A program made the translations under genes and the position numbers. DNA of 21,429 bases, from positions 1 to 21,429 of the forward strand of contig CAZKHU010000048.1 in assembly GCA_964552725.1 (NCBI GenBank). Direction: 5' to 3'. The notes under the pieces were generated by a model. That model saw only the letters and a list, made by a program, of their open reading frames with translations. It did no database searches and was not told the DNA's origin. Source of the DNA: DYTH01 sp964552725 (lineage in GTDB: Bacteria; Desulfobacterota; Syntrophia; Syntrophales; UBA5619). Shown here in pieces: positions 6,908-15,088 of this stretch (positions are counted from its first letter, which is position 1; the number at the start of each line of letters is the position of its first letter).

Positions 6908-7530
6908 TACGCCGTCAATACCCCCTCAATTTTATTTACCGCAGGCTCAAGAAAGACAACGTGGTCGTACTTTAACAGATCGTAAACATTGACCCCTTCT
7001 GAACGGATCATTTTTATGTCTTTGATATTGCGCGATGATTTCAATAAAACCGGCCGGTCAACATCTATTACTATCAGCGCCTTCTTAAAACCGAAGAGAT
7101 CCATAACCTCCTTGAATTTCTTGGTTTTGATCTCTTCCATCGGAAAATCGCGCAGGATCGTCATCCGGTCTTCCTTGAATTTCATGCTCAACGCGGAAAC
7201 AAGGGCAAGCCTGCGGACCTTCTTGGGCACCTTGAATGCGTAGCTGCGGGGCTTGGGCCCGAAAACCGTGCCGCCGCCTCTCCAGATGGGGGAACGAGAG
7301 TGACCGGCGCGGGCCCGGCCTGTACCCTTCTGCTTCCAGGGCTTCTTCCCGCCGCCGCTTATTTCGCTCCTGCCCTTCGTGCAGGCAGTTCCGCTTCGTC
7401 CCGCGGCCATCTGCATCCGCACAACCTGATAGATCACGTCCTCATTTACCGGCGCGCCAAATACCATATCGTTGAGCTGAATATCAGACACCTTCTTATT
7501 TTCTATATCGTAAACACCTGCTATTGGCAT
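6907..7530 (-). CDS. rplD: 50S ribosomal protein L4
   Basis: L4 binds 23S rRNA with a long loop reaching the exit tunnel. In E. coli it also represses the S10 operon by attenuation. The 207-residue reading begins MPIAGVYDIENKKVSDIQLND. It contains the tunnel-loop block KGRSEISGGGKKPWKQKGTGRARAG and the block RSPIWRGGGTVFGPKPRSYAF. An open frame extends 22 codons upstream into the end of rplC but does not look like L4. The ATG at 7528-7530 has AGGTG close upstream and leaves a 19-base gap to rplC. Stop overlaps the rplW start. No L4-type leader is expected here because rpsJ is immediately preceded by tuf. Confidence 0.98.
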   Translation of the reverse strand: MPIAGVYDIENKKVSDIQLNDMVFGAPVNEDVIYQVVRMQMAAGRSGTACTKGRSEISGGGKKPWKQKGTGRARAGHSRSPIWRGGGTVFGPKPRSYAFKVPKKVRRLALVSALSMKFKEDRMTILRDFPMEEIKTKKFKEVMDLFGFKKALIVIDVDRPVLLKSSRNIKDIKMIRSEGVNVYDLLKYDHVVFLEPAVNKIEGVLTA

Positions 7531-7549
7531 TTTCCCACCTGAAGAGCCT

Positions 7550-8191
7550 TTATTTATCTTCTGTTGCTTTCTTGATTGCCTGCTTGACAAGAACAAACCC
7601 CTTCTTGCAGCCGGGGACAGCTCCCTTTACAAGCAGCGCGTTGAGCTCCGGCCTGACTGCCCAGACCTGCAAATTCTGGACGGTCTTTCTGTCCGTTCCC
7701 ATATGGCCGGGAAGTTTTGTTCCCTTGAAAACCCTTGCCGGATCGGCGCTGGCGCCGATGGAACCGGGGGCGCGATGAAACATCGACCCATGAGTTGCCC
7801 GGCCGCCGCCAAAACCATGACGTTTGATGACCCCTGCAAACCCCTTGCCTTTTGTCGTGCCGACTACGTCAACAAAATCTCCGGGGGAAAAGACGTCCAA
7901 ACCGATCTCCTGCCCCAGCTCGTAACCATCGGTGCTCCCCTCAAACTCCCGAAGGATCCGGAAAAAACCCTTGTCGGCTTTTTTCTGGTGACCCTGAAGC
8001 GGTTTGGTGAGCTTGCGCTGACTGACTCTGCCATAGCCAAGCTGCAGCGCCTCATAACCGTCTTTTTTCAAGGTCTTTTTCTGAACGACAACCGATGGTT
8101 CAACCTCGATGACAGTGACTGGCACGAAGACGCCCTCCTCGGAAAACACCTCGGTCATGCCCAATTTTCTACCAATCAATCCCTTTGTCAT
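7550..8191 (-). CDS. rplC: 50S ribosomal protein L3
   Basis: L3 is an early assembly protein whose extension reaches toward the peptidyl-transferase centre. The 213 residues start MTKGLIGRKLGMTEVF and carry the family block GFAGVIKRHGFGGGRATHGS, then HRAPGSIGASADPARVFKGTKLPGHMG. The glutamine methylated by PrmB in E. coli (GSIGQ) is replaced by alanine, as in many non-enteric bacteria. The frame is open four codons further, to a TTG, but the ATG at 8189-8191 gives the normal opening. The ribosome binding site is weak (TTGAG). It sits 61 bases after rpsJ. Confidence 0.96.
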   Translation of the reverse strand: MTKGLIGRKLGMTEVFSEEGVFVPVTVIEVEPSVVVQKKTLKKDGYEALQLGYGRVSQRKLTKPLQGHQKKADKGFFRILREFEGSTDGYELGQEIGLDVFSPGDFVDVVGTTKGKGFAGVIKRHGFGGGRATHGSMFHRAPGSIGASADPARVFKGTKLPGHMGTDRKTVQNLQVWAVRPELNALLVKGAVPGCKKGFVLVKQAIKKATEDK

Positions 8192-8252
8192 ACCCACACT
8201 CAATAAGCGACTTTAACGCCTTCTAAAAGACCGCTTTATCCTTCCGGCGTAT

Positions 8253-8561
8253 TTATAATTTGATCTCGACATCGACTCCTGAAGACAAATCAAGCTTCAT
8301 CAGGGCATCGACTGTCGCCTGCGTCGGCTCCACTATGTCTATGAGCCTTTTATGAGTTCTGATTTCGAACTGTTCGCGCGATTTCTTATCCACATGCGGA
8401 GACCTGTTGACACAGTACTTGTTGATCTCCGTAGGCAGCGGAATCGGACCGCCTACCCGCGCACCGGTCTTCCTGGCCGTCTCCACGATATCGTCAGCGG
8501 AACGGTCAAGCAGCTTGTAATCATACGCCTTAAGGCGAATCCTAATCTTCTGATCTTTCAT
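8253..8561 (-). CDS. rpsJ: 30S ribosomal protein S10 (NusE)
   Basis: S10 is part of the 30S head, and as NusE it joins NusB and NusG in antitermination and in transcription-translation coupling. The 102 residues are the usual length: QKIRIRLKAYDYKLLDRSA at the N-terminus, GGPIPLPTEINKYCVNRSPHVDKKSREQFE with the extended loop, and the ending LDLSSGVDVEIKL. The ATG at 8559-8561 is clear by homology, yet no strong Shine-Dalgarno sequence precedes it (only GGGA further away). It begins the S10 group 35 bases after tuf with no promoter that I can recognise. Confidence 0.98.
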   Translation of the reverse strand: MKDQKIRIRLKAYDYKLLDRSADDIVETARKTGARVGGPIPLPTEINKYCVNRSPHVDKKSREQFEIRTHKRLIDIVEPTQATVDALMKLDLSSGVDVEIKL

Positions 8562-8596
8562 AGTTTAATTCAAGTCCCGTCAACTTCAGTATATTT

Positions 8597-9790
8597 TTAT
8601 TCCACGATTTTGCTGACAACACCGGCGCCGACAGTCCTGCCGCCTTCACGGATGGCGAAGCGGAGCTGCTCTTCCATGGCAATCGGAGTAATGAGCTCAA
8701 CATTCATCTCGACGTTATCTCCCGGCATCACCATTTCAATGCCCTCGGGAAGGGTGGCAACACCGGTCACATCGGTTGTACGGAAATAAAACTGCGGTCT
8801 GTATCCGGTAAAGAACGGCGTATGCCTGCCGCCTTCTTCCTTGGTAAGGACGTAGACCTGCGCCTTGAACTTCGTGTGGGGGGTGATCGAACCCGGCTTG
8901 GCGACAACCTGCCCTCGCTCAACTTCCTCGCGCTTCGTACCTCTGAGAAGTATGCCGACATCGTCGCCGGCCCGCCCTTCGTCCAGCGTCTTGCGGAACA
9001 TCTCAACCCCCGTGCAGACGGTCTTGAATGTCGGCCTGATGCCGATTATCTCCACTTCGTCGCCGGTGTGCACTATCCCCCTGTCAACACGGCCGGTAAC
9101 AACGGTCCCGCGTCCGGAAATGGTGAAAACATCGCCGACAGGCATGAGGAACGGCTTGTCGAGATCCCGGACCGGCTCGGGAATGTAATTGTCAACAGCT
9201 TCCATGAGCGCCCAGATGGATTTTGCATCCTCTGACTTGGGATCATCGGCCTCCAGGGCCTTCAGCGCGGAACCGCGGATGATCGGAATATCGTCGCCGG
9301 GAAAATCATAGGCGTTGAGCAGCTCCCTCAACTCCAGTTCGACGAGATCGAGAAGTTCGGGATCGTCGACGAGATCGCACTTGTTCATATAGACAACTAT
9401 CGAGGGCACCTGCACCTGACGGGCAAGCAGAATATGCTCTCTTGTCTGCGGCATCGGCCCGTCGGACGCGGCAACGACCAGAATCGTGCCATCCATGTGG
9501 GCGGCGCCGGAAATCATGTTTTTGATATAGTCGGCATGCCCCGGGCAGTCGACGTGCGCGTAGTGCCGTTTATCCGTCTGGTATTCCACGTGGGAAATGT
9601 TGATTGTCACCCCGCGTTCTTTTTCTTCCGGCGCGTTGTCGATGGAATCGAACGGCCGATATTCAGCATACCCTTTGGAGGCCAGGTGCTTTGTGATCGC
9701 GGCCGTTAAGGTCGTCTTGCCATGATCGACATGGCCAATCGTGCCGATGTTCAAATGCGGCTTTGTCCTCTCAAATTTCTTTTTAGCCAT
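8597..9790 (-). CDS. tuf: Elongation factor Tu
   Basis: EF-Tu delivers aminoacyl-tRNA to the ribosomal A site in a GTP-dependent way. The 397 residues show every G motif: GHVDHGKT at 19-26, switch I threonine T62 in RGVTINISHVEY, DCPGHAD at 81-87 with catalytic H85, NKCD at 136-139 and GSALKALE at 173-180. Beta-barrel domains II (GRGTVVTGRVDRG) and III (the ending FAIREGGRTVGAGVV) follow. The ATG at 9788-9790 has AAGGAGG upstream. It lies directly after rpsG, where fusA would normally intervene, and before rpsJ. Many bacteria keep a second tuf copy; this window shows one. Confidence 0.99.
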   Translation of the reverse strand: MAKKKFERTKPHLNIGTIGHVDHGKTTLTAAITKHLASKGYAEYRPFDSIDNAPEEKERGVTINISHVEYQTDKRHYAHVDCPGHADYIKNMISGAAHMDGTILVVAASDGPMPQTREHILLARQVQVPSIVVYMNKCDLVDDPELLDLVELELRELLNAYDFPGDDIPIIRGSALKALEADDPKSEDAKSIWALMEAVDNYIPEPVRDLDKPFLMPVGDVFTISGRGTVVTGRVDRGIVHTGDEVEIIGIRPTFKTVCTGVEMFRKTLDEGRAGDDVGILLRGTKREEVERGQVVAKPGSITPHTKFKAQVYVLTKEEGGRHTPFFTGYRPQFYFRTTDVTGVATLPEGIEMVMPGDNVEMNVELITPIAMEEQLRFAIREGGRTVGAGVVSKIVE

Positions 9791-9808
9791 CTCAGACCTC
9801 CTTAAAAC

Positions 9809-9834
9809 ATTGAAAAGTTCGTTTGTTTTTCAAT
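9809..9834 (-). promoter_or_regulatory. AT-rich hairpin in the tuf leader
   Basis: A perfect inverted repeat: the minus strand reads ATTGAAAA, ten loop bases, then TTTTCAAT, giving an eight-pair stem. It ends a few bases before the tuf ribosome binding site (AAGGAGG, about 9796-9802). It is weak as RNA (mostly A-U pairs) and not a classical terminator. It could modulate tuf translation or be a protein-binding palindrome. A poor promoter-like pair (TTGAGG at 9859-9864, TATTGT at 9837-9842, 16 bases apart) lies just upstream. Confidence 0.4.
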
Positions 9835-9874
9835 CTACAATATACTTTACTGAACATCCCTCAAGCAGAACCGC

Positions 9875-10348
9875 TTAAAATCTGTAATGGGCAAAGGCCT
9901 TGTTTGCCTCGGCCATCTTGTGAACAGCCTCCCGCTTTTTAATGGCCCCCCCGCGATTATTCGCCGCGTCAATCAGCTCGCCGGCCAGCTTTTCCCTCAT
10001 CGTCTTTTCCGAACGCTCCTTGGCGTTGGATATAAGCCACCTTATTCCCAGAGCCACCCGGCGCGAAGGGTTGACCTCCGTCGGCACCTGATAGGTGGAA
10101 CCGCCAACGCGCCTGGACTTGACCTCGATGATCGGCTTTACATTGCTGACGGCCTTTTCGAAAATATCCACCGGCGCGGTATCTTTCATTTTATTCTCTA
10201 TTATGTCGAAAGCCCCGTACAGAATGGACTCGGCAGTGCTTTTCTTGCCACACTTGAGCAAATTGTTCACAAATTTGGCGACAAGCTGGTTATTGTATTT
10301 TGGATCCGGGAGTATCTCCCTTTTCGCAACTTCTCTTCTCCTCGGCAT
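9875..10348 (-). CDS. rpsG: 30S ribosomal protein S7
   Basis: S7 nucleates assembly of the 30S head and lies near the E site. The 157 residues open PRRREVAKREILPDPKYNNQ and include KPIIEVKSRRVGGSTYQVPTEV (71-92), followed by RRVALGIRWLI and the ending MAEANKAFAHYRF. The ATG is at 10346-10348 with purine-rich GGAGATAGAGG upstream. Only 15 bases separate it from the rpsL stop. That leaves no room for the long rpsL-rpsG spacer that serves as the S7 operator in E. coli. The next gene downstream is tuf, not fusA. Confidence 0.98.
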   Translation of the reverse strand: MPRRREVAKREILPDPKYNNQLVAKFVNNLLKCGKKSTAESILYGAFDIIENKMKDTAPVDIFEKAVSNVKPIIEVKSRRVGGSTYQVPTEVNPSRRVALGIRWLISNAKERSEKTMREKLAGELIDAANNRGGAIKKREAVHKMAEANKAFAHYRF

Positions 10349-10363
10349 AACCTCTATCTCCGC

Positions 10364-10735
10364 TTAACTCGGCCTCTTGGCGCCGTATTTAGATCTTCCC
10401 TGTTTCCTGTCCTGAACCCCGACCGCATCCAGCGTTCCTCTTATGATATGGTAACGCACCCCCGGCAGATCCTTCACGCGCCCGCCCCGCACCAGGACAA
10501 CTGAATGCTCCTGAAGGTTATGTCCCACCCCCGGGATATATGAAGTCACCTCGTACCCGCTTGTAAGGCGAACCCTGGCAACCTTTCTTAGAGCCGAGTT
10601 CGGCTTCTTCGGCGTAGAGGTGTAAACCCTGACACAGACCCCTCTGCGCTGCGGAGACCCAACCAAGGCGGGCGTCGTCGCTTTTCTGCCGATCTTTGAC
10701 CGCCCTTTTCGAACTAATTGATTTATTGTCGGCAT
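10364..10735 (-). CDS. rpsL: 30S ribosomal protein S12
   Basis: S12 is the decoding-centre protein that controls accuracy and is the target of streptomycin-resistance mutations. The 123 residues contain TPKKPNSALRK with K43 and K44 (counting Met; K43 is K42 of the mature E. coli protein). The second key loop is RGGRVKDLPGVRYH, with K88 and D89, the site methylthiolated in E. coli. All resistance-determining positions have the sensitive residue. The ATG at 10733-10735 has an excellent AGGAGG. A candidate promoter lies in the 103-base gap after rpoC, so it likely heads its own transcript as well as receiving read-through. Confidence 0.98.
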   Translation of the reverse strand: MPTINQLVRKGRSKIGRKATTPALVGSPQRRGVCVRVYTSTPKKPNSALRKVARVRLTSGYEVTSYIPGVGHNLQEHSVVLVRGGRVKDLPGVRYHIIRGTLDAVGVQDRKQGRSKYGAKRPS

Positions 10736-10791
10736 TAACCCTCCTAATCCAACTCCCGCCCTTTATTTATCCGAACCCGTAAAAGAGCGAC

Positions 10792-10820
10792 TGAATATCA
10801 ACTTGACCAGTCGTTGTCAA
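10792..10820 (-). promoter_or_regulatory. Candidate sigma70-type promoter for rpsL-rpsG-tuf
   Basis: On the minus strand a perfect TTGACA (10815-10820) is followed by exactly 17 bases and then TATTCA (10792-10797), matching three of six -10 consensus bases. It lies in the 103-base rpoC-rpsL gap, and transcription would begin near 10785, about 50 bases before the rpsL ATG. The -35 box and spacing are good; the -10 box is imperfect. Confidence 0.45.
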
Positions 10821-10838
10821 GCATTTTCTCTGTAATTT

Positions 10839-13800
10839 TTAGCCCTGCTCTTCCGCCGCCTCTAAATCATCGAAATGGTCTTCCGGAATCGACAAAGGGG
10901 CGCCGGCTTCCGTTTTTATTCCCAATTTCCTGTACATGGGAAGACCTGTCCCGGAGGGAACCAGTCTGCCCATTATCACGTTTTCCTTCAATCCCAGCAG
11001 ATAGTCGGTCTTGCCGGCAATGGACGCCTCCGTCAAAACACGCGTGGTCTCCTGGAAGGACGCCGCGGATATGAAACTCTGCGTAGTCAGAGACGCCTTT
11101 GTTATTCCCATTAGAATCGGTTCGCCCTGGGCCGGCGCTCCGCCCGCAGCGACAACCCTTTCGTTTTCTTCCGCAAAACGGAGACGATCCACCTGCTCAT
11201 CGGCGATAAAGGAGGTGTCGCCGGGATTCTTTATCATGACCCGGCGCAGCATCTGGCGGACTATCACCTCGAGATGCTTGTCGTTTATCTTCACGCCCTG
11301 CAGTCTGTAAACCTCCTGCACCTGATCGACGAGGTAGCGCGCAAGCGCCTTTTCGCCTTTTATCGTCAACAGATCATGGGGATTGTTTACTCCGTCCATC
11401 AGGGGTTCCCCGGCCACAACCCTGTCTCCCTCCTGGACGCTCACATGCTTCCCCTTGGGGATCAGGTATTCCTTTTCCTCATCCGTGCTAGGGGTAACGA
11501 TCACCTTCCGCTTGCCCTTGGAATCCTTGCCGTAGGACACCACGCCGTCTATCTCGCTGATAACCGCGTAATCCTTCGGCTTTCTTGCTTCGAAAAGCTC
11601 GGCTACCCTGGGGAGACCACCCGTTATATCCTTGGTTTTCGTCGTCTCGCGCGGGATCTTCGCCAGAATATCCCCGGCCTTGACCATATCTCCTTCGGAG
11701 ACGACAATGTTGGCCCCCAGCGACAGCAGATGCCGGGCAACGGCATCGGTACCGGGAACTTTGGCGGTTCTGTTCTTGCTGTCCTTGATCGAGACCCGCG
11801 GACGCATGTCCGTTCCCTTGAACTCGACAATAATCTTCCGCGAAAGGCCGGTTACCTCATCAACCTGCTCCTGCATGGTCTTGCCTTCGATTATGTCCCC
11901 AAACTTGACCACCCCGTCCACCTCGGCAAGGATGGGAATCGAAAAAGGATCCCACTCGGCAATCAGATCGCCCTTTTTCTGGTCCGTCGGACCGGAAACC
12001 CGGCTTCCATCTTCCACTTTTATGTAGGCGCCGTAAGGAACGGTGTATTTCCCTCTCCCCCTGCCCTTTTCATCGAGAACGTGCACCTCGGCATTGCGGT
12101 TCATAACGGCCAGTTCGCCGGTCGGCCTGCGAACGGTAGTGATGTTGACAAACTTGATAACCCCGTCATGTCTTGCCTCGAGGGTGGAGTGCTCCTCAAA
12201 CTTGGCGGTGCCGCCGATATGGAATGTTCTCATGGTCAACTGTGTGCCCGGCTCCCCAATCGACTGGGCGGCAATTATTCCGACGGCCTCCCCGATGTTG
12301 ACGAGATGGCCATGAGCCAGATCCCGGCCGTAACACATGGCGCAGACGCCATGCCTGGATTTGCAGGAAAGCACCGACCTGATCTTTATCTTCTCGATTC
12401 CGGCATCGTCGATCTTTTTGGCAAGCGCTTCGTCAATCGGCTGGTTGGCCTCCACCAGAATATCGCCGGTAAACGGATCGCGGACGTCCTCCAGCACAAC
12501 CCTTCCCAGCACCCTCTCCCCGGCAGTTTCGATTATTTCGCCGCCTTCCATAAGCGCCATGACATCGAGACCGTCGATCGTCCCGCAGTCATGTTCCGAG
12601 ATTATGGAATCCTGCGCTACATCGACAAGACGACGGGTAAGGTATCCCGAATTGGCCGTCTTGAGGGCCGTATCGGCCAAACCCTTGCGGGCGCCGTGAG
12701 TGGAGATAAAATATTCAAGGACGGTAAGCCCTTCCCGGAAATTGGCCCTGATCGGGGTTTCGATAATTTCCCCGGACGGTTTGGCCATAAGCCCGCGCAT
12801 GCCGGCAAGCTGACGTATCTGAACGGCGCTGCCTCTGGCCCCTGAATCAGCCATCATGTGAATGGGATTGAAGCTTTCCACCCTGGTCTTTTTACCGTCG
12901 GCGCCGGTCCGCTCTTCCGTTGTAATCCCGCCCAGCATCTCCTCGGCAATCTTCTCGGTAGCCTGCGCCCAGATGTCGATTACCTTGTTATATCGCTCGC
13001 CGTAGGTAATCAAGCCATCCATGTACTGTTTCTGGATTCCCAGAACATCGCCATCCGCCTTGTCGACGATCTTCTTCTTGTGCCCGGGGACAACCATGTT
13101 ATGAATGGCTATCGAGACGCCGGAGATTGTAGCGTATTTAAATCCGATATCCTTCAGCCTGTCGGCCAGCAGAACGGTAGTCTTTACACCATTGGCGCGG
13201 TAGCAGTTGTTGATCAGATTCGCCAGTTCCTTTTTGTTCATTACCTTGTTGATGGCGTCAAACGAGATTGTTTCCGGGACAACTTCGTAAAGGACAACCC
13301 TGCCGACGGTAGTTTCCTTGAGCTCCCCGTCTATTCTGACGGTTATTTTCGCCTGCAGATCGACAACGCCGGCGTCGAGCGCGGAACGAACCTCGGCGGG
13401 ATCGGCAAATTTCATCCCCTCTCCCGGCACACCACTGCGCATTCTCGTGAGAAAATAGATGCCCAGAACGATATCCTGACTGGGGATGATTATCGGCATG
13501 CCGTTGGCCGGAGAAAGAATATTGTTGGTGGACATCATCAGAACCCGCGCCTCGGTCTGCGCCTCTACGGAAAGGGGCACGTGAACCGCCATCTGATCGC
13601 CGTCGAAATCGGCGTTGAACGCGGTACAGACCAGCGGATGAAGCTGGATCGCCTTCCCTTCGATCAGGATCGGTTCAAACGCCTGGATGCCCAGGCGGTG
13701 GAGGGTAGGGGCACGGTTTAACATTACCGGATATTCGCGCACCACCTCATCGAGGGCGTCCCAGACCTCGGCGCCCTCCTTCTCCACCATCTTCTTCGCG

Positions 13801-14990
13801 CTCTTCACCGTCGTGACAAAGCCCTTTTCCTGCAGGCGCCGGTAAATGAACGGCTTGAAGAGTTCCAGCGCCATCTTCTTGGGAAGACCGCACTGATGCA
13901 GCCTCAGGTTCGGGCCAACGGTAATGACGGAACGTCCGGAATAATCCACCCGCTTGCCGAGGAGGTTTTGCCTGAATCTCCCCTGCTTGCCCTTGAGCAT
14001 GTCGGACAGGGAACGGAGCGGCCGCTTGTTGGTGCCGGTAATCGCCCGCCCGCGTCTGCCGTTGTCGAACAGAACGTCAACCGCTTCCTGCAGCATCCTC
14101 TTTTCGTTGCGGACAATAATCTCCGGGGCATTGAGCTCCATAAGGCGCTTCAGCCGGTTGTTTCTGTTGATAACCCGTCGATAGAGATCGTTTAAATCAG
14201 AGGTGGCGAAGCGGCCTCCGTCCAGCGGCACCAGCGGACGCAGATCCGGGGGAAGGACGGGCAGAACCGTCAACACCATCCACTCGGGCTTGTTTCCTGA
14301 TTTCCTGAGCGCCTCGGCAATCTTCAACCTTTTCACGCACTTTTTCTTCTTTGTTTCGGAAACGGAGGTCTTGAGTTCCGTGCGCAACCCTTCAACGAGA
14401 AGATCGAGATCGACCTGCTGCAGAAGGATCCTGATCGCCTCGGCGCCGATGCCTACCTCAAAGGAGTCATAGCCATACTGCTCCCGCAAATCGCTCAACT
14501 CTTCGTCAGTCAGGATATCCTGTTTGGCCAGAGGGGTCTTTTTCGGATCGAGAACAATCCAGGCCTCGAAATACAGAACCCTTTCCAGATCCTTCAATGT
14601 AAGATCGAGGACATTGCCGATGCGGCTCGGCAAACTTTTCAAAAACCAGATATGGGCAACCGGCGTCGCCAGCGTGATGTGGCCCATTCTTTCCCGGCGC
14701 ACCTTGGACTGCGTGACCTCCACGCCGCATTTTTCACAGACCACGCCGCGATGCTTCATCCTTTTGTAGCGCCCGCAAAGGCACTCATAATCCTTCACCG
14801 GGCCAAATATCTTCGCGCAGAAGAGACCATCCCGCTCCGGCTTGAAGGTCCTGTAGTTGATGGTCTCGGGCTTCTTGACCTCGCCCCGCGACCAGGAAAC
14901 TATCTGCTCCGGAGAGGCAATGGATATCTTGATCGCATTAAACCTGACCGGATCTTTAGGTTTTTCAAAATAACTAAAAACGTCTTCCAC
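10839..14990 (-). CDS. rpoC: DNA-directed RNA polymerase subunit beta'
   Basis: Beta' forms the clamp, bridge helix, trigger loop and half of the active centre of RNA polymerase. The 1383 residues are complete and near the E. coli length, with no intein or split. The N-terminal zinc ribbon has C70, C72, C85 and C88. The catalytic loop NADFDGDQ carries the three magnesium-binding aspartates D461, D463 and D465. The second zinc site is C802, C876, C883 and C886. The start is GTG (14988-14990) with GGAG nine bases upstream and the usual MEDVFSYFEKPKDP opening. It follows rpoB after a 98-base gap with two hairpins. Confidence 0.99.
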   Translation of the reverse strand: MEDVFSYFEKPKDPVRFNAIKISIASPEQIVSWSRGEVKKPETINYRTFKPERDGLFCAKIFGPVKDYECLCGRYKRMKHRGVVCEKCGVEVTQSKVRRERMGHITLATPVAHIWFLKSLPSRIGNVLDLTLKDLERVLYFEAWIVLDPKKTPLAKQDILTDEELSDLREQYGYDSFEVGIGAEAIRILLQQVDLDLLVEGLRTELKTSVSETKKKKCVKRLKIAEALRKSGNKPEWMVLTVLPVLPPDLRPLVPLDGGRFATSDLNDLYRRVINRNNRLKRLMELNAPEIIVRNEKRMLQEAVDVLFDNGRRGRAITGTNKRPLRSLSDMLKGKQGRFRQNLLGKRVDYSGRSVITVGPNLRLHQCGLPKKMALELFKPFIYRRLQEKGFVTTVKSAKKMVEKEGAEVWDALDEVVREYPVMLNRAPTLHRLGIQAFEPILIEGKAIQLHPLVCTAFNADFDGDQMAVHVPLSVEAQTEARVLMMSTNNILSPANGMPIIIPSQDIVLGIYFLTRMRSGVPGEGMKFADPAEVRSALDAGVVDLQAKITVRIDGELKETTVGRVVLYEVVPETISFDAINKVMNKKELANLINNCYRANGVKTTVLLADRLKDIGFKYATISGVSIAIHNMVVPGHKKKIVDKADGDVLGIQKQYMDGLITYGERYNKVIDIWAQATEKIAEEMLGGITTEERTGADGKKTRVESFNPIHMMADSGARGSAVQIRQLAGMRGLMAKPSGEIIETPIRANFREGLTVLEYFISTHGARKGLADTALKTANSGYLTRRLVDVAQDSIISEHDCGTIDGLDVMALMEGGEIIETAGERVLGRVVLEDVRDPFTGDILVEANQPIDEALAKKIDDAGIEKIKIRSVLSCKSRHGVCAMCYGRDLAHGHLVNIGEAVGIIAAQSIGEPGTQLTMRTFHIGGTAKFEEHSTLEARHDGVIKFVNITTVRRPTGELAVMNRNAEVHVLDEKGRGRGKYTVPYGAYIKVEDGSRVSGPTDQKKGDLIAEWDPFSIPILAEVDGVVKFGDIIEGKTMQEQVDEVTGLSRKIIVEFKGTDMRPRVSIKDSKNRTAKVPGTDAVARHLLSLGANIVVSEGDMVKAGDILAKIPRETTKTKDITGGLPRVAELFEARKPKDYAVISEIDGVVSYGKDSKGKRKVIVTPSTDEEKEYLIPKGKHVSVQEGDRVVAGEPLMDGVNNPHDLLTIKGEKALARYLVDQVQEVYRLQGVKINDKHLEVIVRQMLRRVMIKNPGDTSFIADEQVDRLRFAEENERVVAAGGAPAQGEPILMGITKASLTTQSFISAASFQETTRVLTEASIAGKTDYLLGLKENVIMGRLVPSGTGLPMYRKLGIKTEAGAPLSIPEDHFDDLEAAEEQG

Positions 14991-15025
14991 GGATTATATC
15001 TCCTAAATAAGCCAAAGTTACGGGC

Positions 15026-15068
15026 GCCGCAAAAACCCCTGCGGCATCATTCCCAGGCGGAACGCCTG
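15026..15068 (-). promoter_or_regulatory. Two hairpins in the rpoB-rpoC gap
   Basis: The minus strand first forms CAGGCG-TTC-CGCCTG (15054-15068, a perfect six-pair stem). It then forms GCCGCA-GGGGTTTT-TGCGGC (15026-15045, another perfect six-pair stem). Neither is followed by a U-run in the gene direction, so they are not typical intrinsic terminators. They could be mRNA processing or stability elements between the two large genes. Confidence 0.5.
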
Positions 15069-15088
15069 AGCGGATCCTGAAGCTTAAG

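Noticed and set aside
7531..7596. N-terminal extension of rplD by 22 codons
   Set aside because: It overlaps the end of rplC, does not resemble L4, and the ATG at 7530 has its own ribosome binding site and the family opening.
8216..8250. ACGCC/GGCGT pairing in the rpsJ-rplC gap
   Set aside because: Only five pairs across a 25-base loop; likely chance.
11274..12845. A 523-codon open frame on the plus strand opposite rpoC
   Set aside because: Same reasoning: a mirror frame of a long conserved gene, with no domain and no convincing ribosome binding site.
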